A stretch of DNA of 7,279 nt from Candidatus Krumholzibacteriia bacterium (GTDB lineage: Bacteria > Krumholzibacteriota > Krumholzibacteria > WVZY01 > JAKEHA01): positions 1-7,279 of the forward strand of contig JAOTVO010000128.1 in NCBI GenBank assembly GCA_029863355.1, in the 5' to 3' direction. The notes beneath the pieces were generated by a model. The model was given only the letters and a program-made list of their open reading frames with translations, was not told the DNA's origin and did no database searches. Positions 1-6,593 of this stretch are shown here, piece by piece; the first letter of the stretch is position 1; each line of letters begins with the position of its first letter. The position numbers and the translations under genes are program-made.

Positions 1-236
1 TCCGTCTCGTCGATCTCATGGATCGTGCAGATGTTGTGATGTTGAAGAGCGGACGCTGCTTTCGCCTCATGAATGAAGCGCTTCTTTGCGTCGGGATCGC
101 GGGTGAGTTCGGGAGGAAGGAACTTGAGCGCGACGGGGCGATCTAACTTGGTGTCCTTGGCTTTGTAGACGACACCCATCCCACCGCTACCGAGTTCTTC
201 GAGGATCTTGTAGTGGGATACGATTTGGCCGATCAT
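1..236 (-). CDS. Serine/threonine protein kinase, N-terminal part (cut by window start)
   Basis: This is the first 78 codons of a bacterial eukaryotic-type (PknB/Hanks) Ser/Thr kinase, which phosphorylates proteins using ATP. The kinase fold starts almost at the N-terminus. The glycine-rich ATP loop is G16-S-G-G-M-G21 and is followed by VVYKAKD. The VALK motif supplies the ATP-anchoring lysine K38. E57 in FIHEAKAAS is the likely alpha-C glutamate that pairs with it. The catalytic loop, activation segment and any C-terminal sensor or membrane domain lie outside the window. The ATG at 236 has a strong Shine-Dalgarno-like GGGGGGA four bases upstream, and the kinase homology begins at once, so the start is well supported. 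It is separated from the tRNA-Asp gene upstream by a hairpin terminator and has its own candidate promoter. Its codon use is less GC-rich than that of the operon at 584-7279. The kinase family is clear; its substrate and signal are unknown. Confidence 0.93.
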   Translation of the reverse strand, partial: MIGQIVSHYKILEELGSGGMGVVYKAKDTKLDRPVALKFLPPELTRDPDAKKRFIHEAKAASALQHHNICTIHEIDET

Positions 237-301
237 GGCGTCCCCCCAAGTGACAGCCATTGAATCGAGGAGCTCTTGCTCAGCTGTGAGTTTACTTGCG
301 G

Positions 302-330
302 ATGCTAGCAGGTGTTGCGAGCAGCTTCAA
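302..330 (-). promoter_or_regulatory. Candidate sigma70-type promoter of the kinase gene
   Basis: On the minus strand, TTGAAG (330-325) and TAGCAT (307-302) are separated by exactly 17 bases. Each matches four of six consensus positions. Transcription would start near 295, giving a leader of about 60 nt before the kinase ATG at 236. The site lies in the 200-nt space between the tRNA terminator and the kinase, where a promoter is expected. I see no clear operator in the rest of this spacer. This is a by-eye match with no experimental support. Confidence 0.45.
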
Positions 331-385
331 AGGAATGCAACGCACTGACGATTGCGTCGGGACATCTGCGCACCACACGGTTCGA

Positions 386-424
386 GGAAAGAAGATGCCC
401 TGCAACGCAACCCGTTGCAGGGCA
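386..424 (-). terminator. Hairpin terminator after tRNA-Asp
   Basis: Positions 396-407 and 413-424 form a perfect 12-bp inverted repeat (TGCCCTGCAACG and its complement) around a 5-nt loop. On the minus strand the hairpin is followed by a pyrimidine-rich tail, TCTTCTTTCC (395-386). It begins 13 nt after the tRNA 3' CCA, a typical place for an intrinsic terminator. The tail is interrupted by cytosines, so termination may be less than complete, but the stem is very stable. Confidence 0.75.
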
Positions 425-437
425 ATCAATTAAGTCG

Positions 438-514
438 TGGCGGGGCCGACGAGACTCGAACTCGCGACCTCCTGCGTGACAGGCAGGCGTTCTAACCAGC
501 TGAACTACGACCCC
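438..514 (-). tRNA. tRNA-Asp (anticodon GTC)
   Basis: A complete 77-nt aspartate tRNA, with the 3' CCA encoded in the DNA. On the minus strand the 7-bp acceptor stem is GGGGTCG paired with CGGCCCC, including one G-U pair, with discriminator base G. The D arm has GTTC paired with GAAC. The anticodon stem is CCTGC/GCAGG around the loop CTGTCAC, which gives anticodon GTC. The T arm carries the usual TTCGAGT loop on a stem with one G-U pair. It has its own candidate promoter upstream and a hairpin terminator 13 nt downstream, so it appears to be a single-gene transcription unit between the nagZ-like gene and the kinase. Confidence 0.97.
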
Positions 515-525
515 GATAACAGGAA

Positions 526-544
526 TGAGCGCCCCCGGCGCTCA
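526..544 (-). other. Inverted repeat between the nagZ-like gene and tRNA-Asp
   Basis: A perfect 8-bp stem (TGAGCGCC with GGCGCTCA) closes a 3-nt loop. It ends 11 nt before the mature tRNA 5' end. The following minus-strand sequence, TTCCTGTTAT, is only weakly T-rich. It could be the terminator of the operon ending at 584. However, it also lies downstream of the likely tRNA promoter and so within the tRNA leader, where a strong terminator would silence the tRNA. A leader structure or an mRNA 3'-end stabiliser is equally plausible. Confidence 0.5.
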
Positions 545-558
545 CCTCTCGCGCACGG

Positions 559-587
559 AAGCTACCACCGCCCCTGCGCCCTGTCAA
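559..587 (-). promoter_or_regulatory. Candidate sigma70-type promoter of tRNA-Asp
   Basis: A perfect -35 hexamer TTGACA (587-582) is followed after 17 bases by TAGCTT (564-559), a weak -10 box matching three of six positions. Transcription would begin near 552, giving a short leader of about 38 nt before the mature tRNA 5' end at 514. The stop codon TGA of the nagZ-like gene (586-584) is part of the -35 box, so coding region and promoter share bases. Confidence 0.55.
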
Positions 588-2422
588 TCGGGAAAAGGGC
601 CATCCGCGCCGGCGGTGCCGAGCGGAAACAACACCTGGGTATGGCCTTGCGGGGTCGCGTCGCCCGCGAGGATCCGCGCCACGGCCGCGGCTACCTGCGG
701 CGAGGCGCCCAGAGAAACGAGCACGGGCACGTCGTCGGGGATCCACTCGGCGGCGGGCCAGCCGGTGAGCACGACGAAGTCGAGGGGAAAAGCCTCGGCA
801 AATGCCTCCATGGCGGAAACGAAGTCCTCGGGGGGCTCTCCGCGCGACGAAAAAACCACGCCGATGTGAGCGTACTGCGACGGCTGGAACTCGGCCGCGC
901 CGCCGCCGCTTCCCCCTCCTCCGAAGCGGGCCGCGTCGACGACGGACGGCGAGGTGCGTTCGAGCTCGGGCCGGACGGTGCCGTCGGCTTCTGTGATCCA
1001 TCCCAGAACCGGTGGCGTGCACTGCCAGCGCGGGAAGTGGCGGGAGAGGCCGTCGAGAAAGGCGTCGAGGTCCTGGCGCTTGAGGGAATCGCCGGGCGCA
1101 TAGAAAACGGGCACGAGCAGGAGCGGCTCGTTGGCCGGGAGGGGCCGGTAGTCGTCCCATCCGCGCAGTCCGCTCACGGCGCGCTCCGCCACTTCCCGAT
1201 ACACCGCGGGCACGGACGGGTAGGCGTCGAGCTGAATCACCTTGCCCCGCCCGCCGCCACCGCGGGCCGTGCCCCCGGGCGCGGCCAGCACCCGGCGCAG
1301 CGCCTCGACGCGGGAGTAGGACCGCGCGAGGAGATCGAGGAGCGCGCGCAGCGCGGGGTTGCCCGCCGCCGTCTCGGCGAGCTTCTCCTCGATGCGCGCG
1401 CGATCGACGACCTTCTCCAGCGTGCGGACGATCGTCTCCATCACCTCGATCGACATCACGGGCTGGGACTCGCCCTCCACGTGCAACTGCTCGGGGATGG
1501 GCCGCGCGTGCAGCAAGAGATCGACGCCGGCCAGGAGCGGCCGCTCGAGGCCGCCGGACAAGCCGCCGAAGCGATCGTGCGCGTACCAGCGCGCCCCGGC
1601 CATCTCCAGCGCGTCGGTGATCACCGCCCCGCCGAAACCCATCTCCCCGCGCAGGAGCTCTCCGACCAGGCGCCCGTCGAAGCTCGCCGGCACGATCTCT
1701 CCCCGGTCCATGGGGAAGGCGACGTGAGACATCATCACCATCTCCACGCCCGCCTCCACGGCGGCGCGGAAAGGCACCAGGTCCTCCGTGCGCAGCGCGT
1801 CGAGTGTCTTCTGCACCTCGGGAAGGGTCTCGTGCGAGTCCTCGGCCGTCGAGCCGTGGCCGGGAAAGTGCTTGGCGCACGCAGCAATGCCCGCCTCGCG
1901 AAAGCCTTCCACCGTCGCGGCGACGAAAGCGGCGACGCGCTCGGGGTCGCGCCCGAACGTGCGCAGCCCCGTGATGGGGCTGGCCGCGTCGAGGAAGCAG
2001 TCAGCCACGGGCGCGAGCACGGCGTTCATGCCCAACTTGCGCATGGCGGCGCCCGTCTCGCGCGCCACCTCGCGAGCGAGGTCGATGTCGCCGGCGGCGG
2101 CGATGGCCAGCGGCGCGGGCGGCACCCCGATGATGCGGCGCAGCTCGGCGACGAGGTCGCCCTCGTGGTCGGCCACGACCAGCGGCGCCAGCGCGCTGGC
2201 CGAGAGGCACTCCGCCACGCTGGCGATCAGCTCGGACACCTGCGCCAGGCTCTGTACGTTGCGCTCGAAGAGAATCACGCCGGCGAGGTCGTGGAACTCG
2301 AGGTACTTGCGCTCGTGGGCGAGGAGCGCCGGGCCGGTGAGCGCGATCACCTTGTGCCGCTCCATCTTGCGGATGAGATGGAAGCGCACTTCCGGAGTGA
2401 GGATGTCGTCGTACGCGGTCAT
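584..2422 (-). CDS. nagZ: Glycoside hydrolase family 3 beta-N-acetylhexosaminidase (NagZ-like), two-domain
   Basis: A 612-residue GH3 enzyme that would remove non-reducing GlcNAc from peptidoglycan fragments such as GlcNAc-anhydroMurNAc. The family signature KHFPGHG is at 184-190. The Asp-His pair used by NagZ as general acid/base is D195/H197 (in EDSHETLP). The likely nucleophile is D270 in VITDALEMAGA, and GLRTFGRDP (152-160) resembles the usual R-S-F-G-x-D. A C-terminal domain from about 380 to 612, with a glycine-rich stretch at 501-508, gives the length of Bacillus-type two-domain NagZ rather than the short enterobacterial form. No signal peptide is seen, so it should act in the cytoplasm, after import. 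The loop DHEGDLVAEL (85-94) departs from the common DQEGGxVxR. I chose ATG 2422 because GGCGGCGAG precedes it. ATG 2452, which overlaps the stop of the SpoIID gene (TGATG), would add ten residues. The family is sure; exact substrate specificity is inferred. Confidence 0.92.
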   Translation of the reverse strand: MTAYDDILTPEVRFHLIRKMERHKVIALTGPALLAHERKYLEFHDLAGVILFERNVQSLAQVSELIASVAECLSASALAPLVVADHEGDLVAELRRIIGVPPAPLAIAAAGDIDLAREVARETGAAMRKLGMNAVLAPVADCFLDAASPITGLRTFGRDPERVAAFVAATVEGFREAGIAACAKHFPGHGSTAEDSHETLPEVQKTLDALRTEDLVPFRAAVEAGVEMVMMSHVAFPMDRGEIVPASFDGRLVGELLRGEMGFGGAVITDALEMAGARWYAHDRFGGLSGGLERPLLAGVDLLLHARPIPEQLHVEGESQPVMSIEVMETIVRTLEKVVDRARIEEKLAETAAGNPALRALLDLLARSYSRVEALRRVLAAPGGTARGGGGRGKVIQLDAYPSVPAVYREVAERAVSGLRGWDDYRPLPANEPLLLVPVFYAPGDSLKRQDLDAFLDGLSRHFPRWQCTPPVLGWITEADGTVRPELERTSPSVVDAARFGGGGSGGGAAEFQPSQYAHIGVVFSSRGEPPEDFVSAMEAFAEAFPLDFVVLTGWPAAEWIPDDVPVLVSLGASPQVAAAVARILAGDATPQGHTQVLFPLGTAGADGPFPD

Positions 2423-2451
2423 GGTCTCGCCGCCGCCCCCGCGCCGTCGCA

Positions 2452-3708
2452 TCAGTAGCGGATGGCGATCTCCGCCCCCGGGTAATAGTGCGCTAGGATC
2501 ATGCGATGGGAGTAGCCCTTTCTCGCCATGCCGATGGCGCCGTTCTGGCACATGCCCACGCCGTGGCCGTTGCCGCCGCCCGCGAGGCTCACGAAGGCGG
2601 CTCGCCCCCCACGCATGGTGCGCTCGACCGCAAACATGGTGCTGGGAAGGATGCGTCCGGCCGACGGGTCCGGCGAGAGCACCCAGCGAATGCGATCGCC
2701 CTCGGCGCGAAACACGCCCTCGGTCGTCTCTATGTCGAGGACCCGCACGCGGCCCGTGCGATCACGCTCGCGCACGCGCAGGTCGACCAGCGAGCCGACG
2801 CGCGCGGCACTCACGCCGAGCTCGCGCGGCAGGGTCACGCGAAGCGTCTCCCCCAGCTCGCGCCCGCTCCAGGACTGGCGCCAACGGAAGTTGCGCACCC
2901 ACGAACAGAACGCCGCGCCCGACGCTTCCTCGCGGTCGCGCCGTCCCCGCAGGTAGGACCGGCTCTCGCGCTGCGGCCACGCGCGCCGGATGTCGGCGGT
3001 GTGGCCGCCGCAAGTGGCCGAGTAGTAGGTGTCGCACAGCTTGCCGCCGTGCGCGAGCACCTGCCCGCGCGTCTCGCGGACCGCCGAGGAAGCGAGCCCG
3101 CCGCGCTTCGCGTCGCCGCGGTAGACCTGGTCGAGCACGCTCGCGTGGACGTCGAAGGGCGCCTCGCGCCTCGTTTCCATGCGCGCAATCGCGTAGGTGC
3201 GCGCCGCGATGGCCTGCGCGCGCACGGCGGCATGGCCCTCGGGGCCGGGATCGCCGATCTCGTGGGGCACCACGCCCTCGAGGTAGCGCTCGAGCGAGAG
3301 CACGTTCACCACGAGCAGGTCCGAAGCGCCGTCGGGAACCAGCCGGATGCGCCCCGCGTACGGCACGCCGGACACGCGCAGCGCGCTCCCCGATGCCGGC
3401 GCTAGCTCCACAGCCCCCTCGGCGGCGGCGCTCGCTCCGCCCGGAGAGAGCGTCACCTGCACGGTCGTCCCCCGGCGCGCGGCGCGCACCTCGACCCCGG
3501 CGTCACCGCGCAGGAGCATGGCGCCGCCCGCGCGCACTTGCACGCCGCCCGGCGCGCTTACGGTGGCTCCACCTCCGTTGTCGACGAGCACGCGAATCTC
3601 CGGACCGTCGCCCGGCCGCGCCGCGTAGCGCGGCGCGTGCGAGGCGCAACCGCACGCCAGCGCGACGAGCATGGCCAGGCGCGGCGCGAGTGCACGCGTG
3701 GCGTTCAA
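2452..3708 (-). CDS. Exported SpoIID/LytB-domain protein, probable peptidoglycan lytic transglycosylase
   Basis: A 418-residue protein of the SpoIID/LytB family, whose characterised members are lytic transglycosylases that cut peptide-stripped glycan strands and leave 1,6-anhydroMurNAc ends. The hallmarks appear in order. LERYLEGVVPHEIG (139-152) holds the expected catalytic glutamate, probably E150. AQAIAARTYA is at 164-173 and YYSATCGGHTAD at 228-239. The C-terminal GNGHGVGMCQNGA (379-391) is followed by ILAHYYPG (404-411). The N-terminus, R-A-L-A-P-R then LAMLVALACGC, looks like a signal sequence with Cys19/Cys21. Neither cysteine sits in a textbook lipobox, so lipoprotein status is uncertain. 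I chose TTG 3708 because it overlaps the anmK stop (TTGA), has GGGGGG five bases upstream, and supplies the positively charged n-region. ATG 3672 would leave almost none. SpoIID domains are not confined to spore formers, so sporulation is not implied. It probably acts in the cell envelope, upstream of the cytoplasmic recycling steps. Confidence 0.92.
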   Translation of the reverse strand: MNATRALAPRLAMLVALACGCASHAPRYAARPGDGPEIRVLVDNGGGATVSAPGGVQVRAGGAMLLRGDAGVEVRAARRGTTVQVTLSPGGASAAAEGAVELAPASGSALRVSGVPYAGRIRLVPDGASDLLVVNVLSLERYLEGVVPHEIGDPGPEGHAAVRAQAIAARTYAIARMETRREAPFDVHASVLDQVYRGDAKRGGLASSAVRETRGQVLAHGGKLCDTYYSATCGGHTADIRRAWPQRESRSYLRGRRDREEASGAAFCSWVRNFRWRQSWSGRELGETLRVTLPRELGVSAARVGSLVDLRVRERDRTGRVRVLDIETTEGVFRAEGDRIRWVLSPDPSAGRILPSTMFAVERTMRGGRAAFVSLAGGGNGHGVGMCQNGAIGMARKGYSHRMILAHYYPGAEIAIRY

Positions 3709-4889
3709 CGCGGCCCCCCGAGGGCGATGGCACCGAGCACCAGCGCGCGGGCCGCGCCCGTCACGCGGGGCAACACGTTGGGACGGCCCAGCACGGTCTC
3801 GCGGGCCAGCAGGGCGAAGTCCACCGCCTCCTTGGCGTCGCCCGGAATCCCGAGCGCGTCGATGGGGCGGACGTCCGCCGCCTCGAGCGCGCGCGCGAGG
3901 CCGGAGAGGATCGCGGCGTTGTGCGCCCCGCCTCCGGTCACGAAGAGCTCCTCCGGCCGCGCCGCCGCCAGCGCGCGCGCCGCCGACTCCACGGTGAGCG
4001 CCGCCGCCGTGGCCAGCGTGTCGTCGCGCGAGAGCCCCAGCGCTTGCGCGCGGGAGCGCAGCCCCCACGCGAAGGGCGGGCCAAACTCCCGGTGCCCCGC
4101 CGACTTGGGGGGCGGAGCCGAAAAATACGGGTGCGCGAGCAGTTCCTCGAGCAGCTCCGGCGAGGGGTTTCCGCGCGCGGCCGACTCGCCCCCGGGATCG
4201 TGCGCGCCTTTGCCCGGGTAGAGGGCACGATACAGACCGTCGAGGACCATGTTGCCCGGACCCGTGTCGAAGGCGACGACGTCCTCCCGGCGGCAATCCC
4301 GCGGCAGGATGGTGGCGTTGGCGATCCCGCCGATATTGAGGATGGCGCGGCTGTGCTCGCGGCTGCGGCGTAGAAGAAAGTCCGGGAGCGGCGAAAGCGG
4401 CGCCCCCTGCCCGCCGAGGGCCACGTCGCCCGAGCGAAAGTCCCCCACCGTGGTGACGCCGGTGAGCGCGGCCACCATCGTGGGCGGTCCGAGCTGCAGC
4501 GTGCCGGCGATGGCGCCCGCGCCGGGACCCGGCGGCGCGTGCGCGACGGTCTGCCCGTGGCAGCCGATGAAGTCCACGCGCGCGGCGTCCACGCCCGCAT
4601 GCCGGCAAGCCTCGTGGAAGGCGCCCGCGAAGGCTACGGCGACCGCGGTGTGCAGCTCGGCGATCTCCTGCGCCGTGGCTTGCTGGCCGAAGGCGAGGTC
4701 GGAAAGCGGGTCGCGCAGCGCCTCCGGGTACGGAACCGTGACGAACCCCCGCAGCACGACGCACGGCGCTTCCGGGTCGGCATCCATGCCCACGATGGCC
4801 GCGTCGACCCCGTCCATCGAGGTGCCGGACATCAGTCCCGCGGCGAGGAATTCGCTCTGGTTATGCAGGTGTGCGAGCGGATGCGTCAT
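3705..4889 (-). CDS. anmK: Anhydro-N-acetylmuramic acid kinase
   Basis: A 394-residue sugar kinase of the AnmK family (ASKHA fold). It uses ATP and water to open the 1,6-anhydro ring and phosphorylate anhydroMurNAc, giving MurNAc-6-phosphate in the cytoplasm. Family landmarks are the N-terminal GLMSGTSMDGVDAA (18-31), FIGCHGQTVAHAP (107-119) and LQLGPPTMVAALTG (131-144). They continue with VGDFRSGDVALGGQGAPLSP (148-167), ILNIGGIANATILP (183-196), AFDTGPGNMVLDG (206-218) and LFVTGGGAHNAAI (315-327). The FDTGPGN segment probably carries the catalytic aspartate (D208). The length is slightly above the roughly 360-370 residues usual for the family, mostly through a short N-terminal lead. ATG 4889 is chosen; GTG 4898 in the same frame would add three residues, and neither has a clear Shine-Dalgarno site. 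The start is 22 nt after the permease stop, and the end overlaps the SpoIID start. The next enzyme expected, MurQ etherase, is not in the window. Confidence 0.97.
   Translation of the reverse strand: MTHPLAHLHNQSEFLAAGLMSGTSMDGVDAAIVGMDADPEAPCVVLRGFVTVPYPEALRDPLSDLAFGQQATAQEIAELHTAVAVAFAGAFHEACRHAGVDAARVDFIGCHGQTVAHAPPGPGAGAIAGTLQLGPPTMVAALTGVTTVGDFRSGDVALGGQGAPLSPLPDFLLRRSREHSRAILNIGGIANATILPRDCRREDVVAFDTGPGNMVLDGLYRALYPGKGAHDPGGESAARGNPSPELLEELLAHPYFSAPPPKSAGHREFGPPFAWGLRSRAQALGLSRDDTLATAAALTVESAARALAAARPEELFVTGGGAHNAAILSGLARALEAADVRPIDALGIPGDAKEAVDFALLARETVLGRPNVLPRVTGAARALVLGAIALGGPR
3714..3719 (-). promoter_or_regulatory. Ribosome binding site for the TTG start of the SpoIID gene
   Basis: GGGGGG (3719-3714 on the minus strand) lies five bases before TTG 3708, inside the last codons of anmK. 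This spacing and the TTGA stop-start overlap favour the TTG over the ATG at 3672. Confidence 0.45.
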
Positions 4890-4911
4890 GGAATCCACGG
4901 CGCGCGGAGGC

Positions 4912-5691
4912 CTACCGCGTCATGCCCGAGGTGAGCCCGCCGATGATTCTCCGCTGGAAGATCATGAACGCCACGATCACGGGCAGCGCCGAGATCACCG
5001 CGCCGGCCATGAGGTGCCCCCAATCGATGCTGTGCGCGCCCTGCGCCAGCAGGGCCACACCGACGGGCAGCGTGCGCATCGACGTGCTGTCGGTCAGTAT
5101 AAAGGGAAATAGGAACGAGTTCCAGTTCGTCAGGCAGGTGTGGATGGCCACCACGGCCAGAGCCGGCTTGATCATGGGCATGACGACGCGGAAGAGGATG
5201 GTCATCTCGCCCGCGCCCTCCAGGCGCGCCGCCTCCTCGCAGTCCGGCGGGATGGAGGCGAGGTACTGGCGAATGAGAAAGATGTTGAAGGGGTCGGCGA
5301 TGAACGGCACCGTCAGGGCCCAGTAGGTGTCGATGAGGCCGAGCTTCTGCATGAGGATGTACATCGGCACCAGTATCACCTGCTTGGGCAGCATGATGGT
5401 CGAGATCACGAGAAAGAAGAGCACGCGCCCGCCGCGGATGCGGTGGCGGGCGAAGGCGTAGCCCGCCATGGCGCACACGACGATGTTGCCCGCCAGAACC
5501 GCCCCCGTCACCACCACACTATTGAGGAAGTAGCGGTCGAACGGCCCCGCCTGCCATACGTCGCGGTAGAAGCGCAGGCTCGTTCCGTCGGGCGTGCGCA
5601 GAGACAGGGCGAGCATCCACGCCAGCGGATACGCCATCGCGGCGACGATGACGAGCAGCGCCAGGAACCGCAGCGCCCGGGCCGGCTTCAT
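4912..5691 (-). CDS. Carbohydrate ABC transporter permease, MalG/UgpE type
   Basis: A 259-residue inner-membrane permease of the CUT1 carbohydrate importer family. An N-terminal helix (about 8-30) is followed by a short periplasmic loop and five further hydrophobic segments, giving about six in all. The EAA loop that docks on the ATPase is at 152-178. It contains EEAARLEGAG, with the invariant glycine at G161, followed by VVMPMIKPAL. NWNSFLFPFIL (189-199) is the usual MalG-type segment after the loop. ATG 5691 has GGGAG four bases upstream and overlaps the TGA of the preceding permease (ATGA), implying translational coupling. It would form a heterodimer with the permease encoded at 5688-6593. 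The sugar cannot be read from the sequence. Its position directly before anmK suggests muropeptide-derived sugars, but this is inference. Confidence 0.95.
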   Translation of the reverse strand: MKPARALRFLALLVIVAAMAYPLAWMLALSLRTPDGTSLRFYRDVWQAGPFDRYFLNSVVVTGAVLAGNIVVCAMAGYAFARHRIRGGRVLFFLVISTIMLPKQVILVPMYILMQKLGLIDTYWALTVPFIADPFNIFLIRQYLASIPPDCEEAARLEGAGEMTILFRVVMPMIKPALAVVAIHTCLTNWNSFLFPFILTDSTSMRTLPVGVALLAQGAHSIDWGHLMAGAVISALPVIVAFMIFQRRIIGGLTSGMTR

Positions 5692-6593
5692 CGCGCTCCC
5701 TCCGGCCCCACCTGCGGGCGCAGCCGCCGGATCGCGATCACCGAGAAGACGCCCGACAGGACGAAGACCGTGTAGGCGATGACACTCGCGTAACCGTAGT
5801 CGAGGCGCCGGAAGGCCGTCTCGTAGAGGTGCAGCACGAGCGTGTTGGTGGCGCCGAGGGGGCCGCCCTGCGTCATCACGAACACCTCCACGAACACCTG
5901 GAAGGAGCGAATGGTGTTGATCACCAGGACGAAGGCGAGCGTGGGCCGGATGAGCGGCAGGGTAACGTGGCGCAGCGACGCCCACGCGCCGGCGCCGTCG
6001 AGCTCGGCGGCCTCGTAGAGATCGCGCGGGATGGCGGTGAAGGCGGCGTAGAAGATGATGGCGTAGTAGCCCACCGCGGCCCACACGTCCATGGCCATGA
6101 TCGCCGGCAGCGCCGTGCGCGGGTCGGTGAGCCAGCCGTGCATGCCCACGCCCAGGTGCGCCAGCGCCGCGTTGAGCGCGCCGCCCGGCGCGTAGAATAG
6201 CTTGAAGAGCAGGGCCACCACCACCATGGAGAGGATGGAGGGCAGGAAGAGCGCCGCCTTGAACAGATCCTTGCCCGGCATGGGCGCGCGCATGAGCAGC
6301 GCCAGCGCGAGCGCGGCCACGGTGGTCACGGGCACGGTGCCCGCCACGAAGAGTAGCGTGTTGCGCAGCGCCTGCAGGAAGTCACGGTCGCCGGCCAGGC
6401 GCGCGAACTGCTCGAGGCCGACGAAGCGGCTCGCGCCCACGTTGAGCGGGTTGTACTGCATGAACCCCAGGACGAAGGAAAAGACGAAAGGGAAGACGAA
6501 GAAGGCGGCGTAGACGAGCGCCCAGGGCAGGAGCAGCACCGCCTGCGGCGGGAGCCCGGCTCGGGCGGCGGCGAGGCTACGACCGGCGCTCAT
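5688..6593 (-). CDS. Carbohydrate ABC transporter permease, MalF/UgpA type
   Basis: A 301-residue inner-membrane permease, the MalF-like partner of the next gene. It has six hydrophobic segments: about 18-43, 77-101, 113-133, 162-186, 217-240 and 268-288. The family's QYNPL region (46-50) is followed by FVGLEQFARL (57-66). The ATPase-docking EAA loop is at 193-219, with YEAAELDGAG (invariant glycine G202) followed by VTLPLIRPTL. VMTQGGPLGATNTLVLHLYETAF (239-261) is the typical CUT1 segment after this loop. The size matches UgpA/MsmF-type permeases, without the large extra periplasmic domain of enterobacterial MalF. ATG 6593 lies inside the end of the solute-binding-protein gene (17-nt overlap), with GAGAAG just before it. 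No ATP-binding subunit is encoded in the window. CUT1 systems often share an ATPase encoded elsewhere. Confidence 0.95.
   Translation of the reverse strand: MSAGRSLAAARAGLPPQAVLLLPWALVYAAFFVFPFVFSFVLGFMQYNPLNVGASRFVGLEQFARLAGDRDFLQALRNTLLFVAGTVPVTTVAALALALLMRAPMPGKDLFKAALFLPSILSMVVVALLFKLFYAPGGALNAALAHLGVGMHGWLTDPRTALPAIMAMDVWAAVGYYAIIFYAAFTAIPRDLYEAAELDGAGAWASLRHVTLPLIRPTLAFVLVINTIRSFQVFVEVFVMTQGGPLGATNTLVLHLYETAFRRLDYGYASVIAYTVFVLSGVFSVIAIRRLRPQVGPEGAR

Noticed and set aside
437..2458. A 673-codon plus-strand open frame opposite the nagZ-like gene
   Set aside because: It runs through the tRNA-Asp gene in antisense, shows no recognisable motif, and is rich in His/Arg/Ala/Gly as expected for the shadow of a high-GC gene. 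The opposite strand encodes a clear GH3 enzyme.
2423..2551. N-terminal extension of the nagZ-like gene to an ATG at 2551
   Set aside because: The extra 43 residues overlap the end of the SpoIID gene by about 100 nt, are Arg/Gly-rich and have no GH3 homology. ATG 2422, or 2452 at most, is the sensible start.
1788..4373. An 861-codon plus-strand open frame
   Set aside because: It crosses three well-identified minus-strand genes and is low-complexity Arg/Ala/Pro/Ser sequence with no domain. It is open only because stop codons are rare at this GC content.
3709..4764. SpoIID reading frame extended upstream to 4764
   Set aside because: The extension lies over the confirmed anmK gene in another frame and would bury the signal-like sequence in mid-protein.
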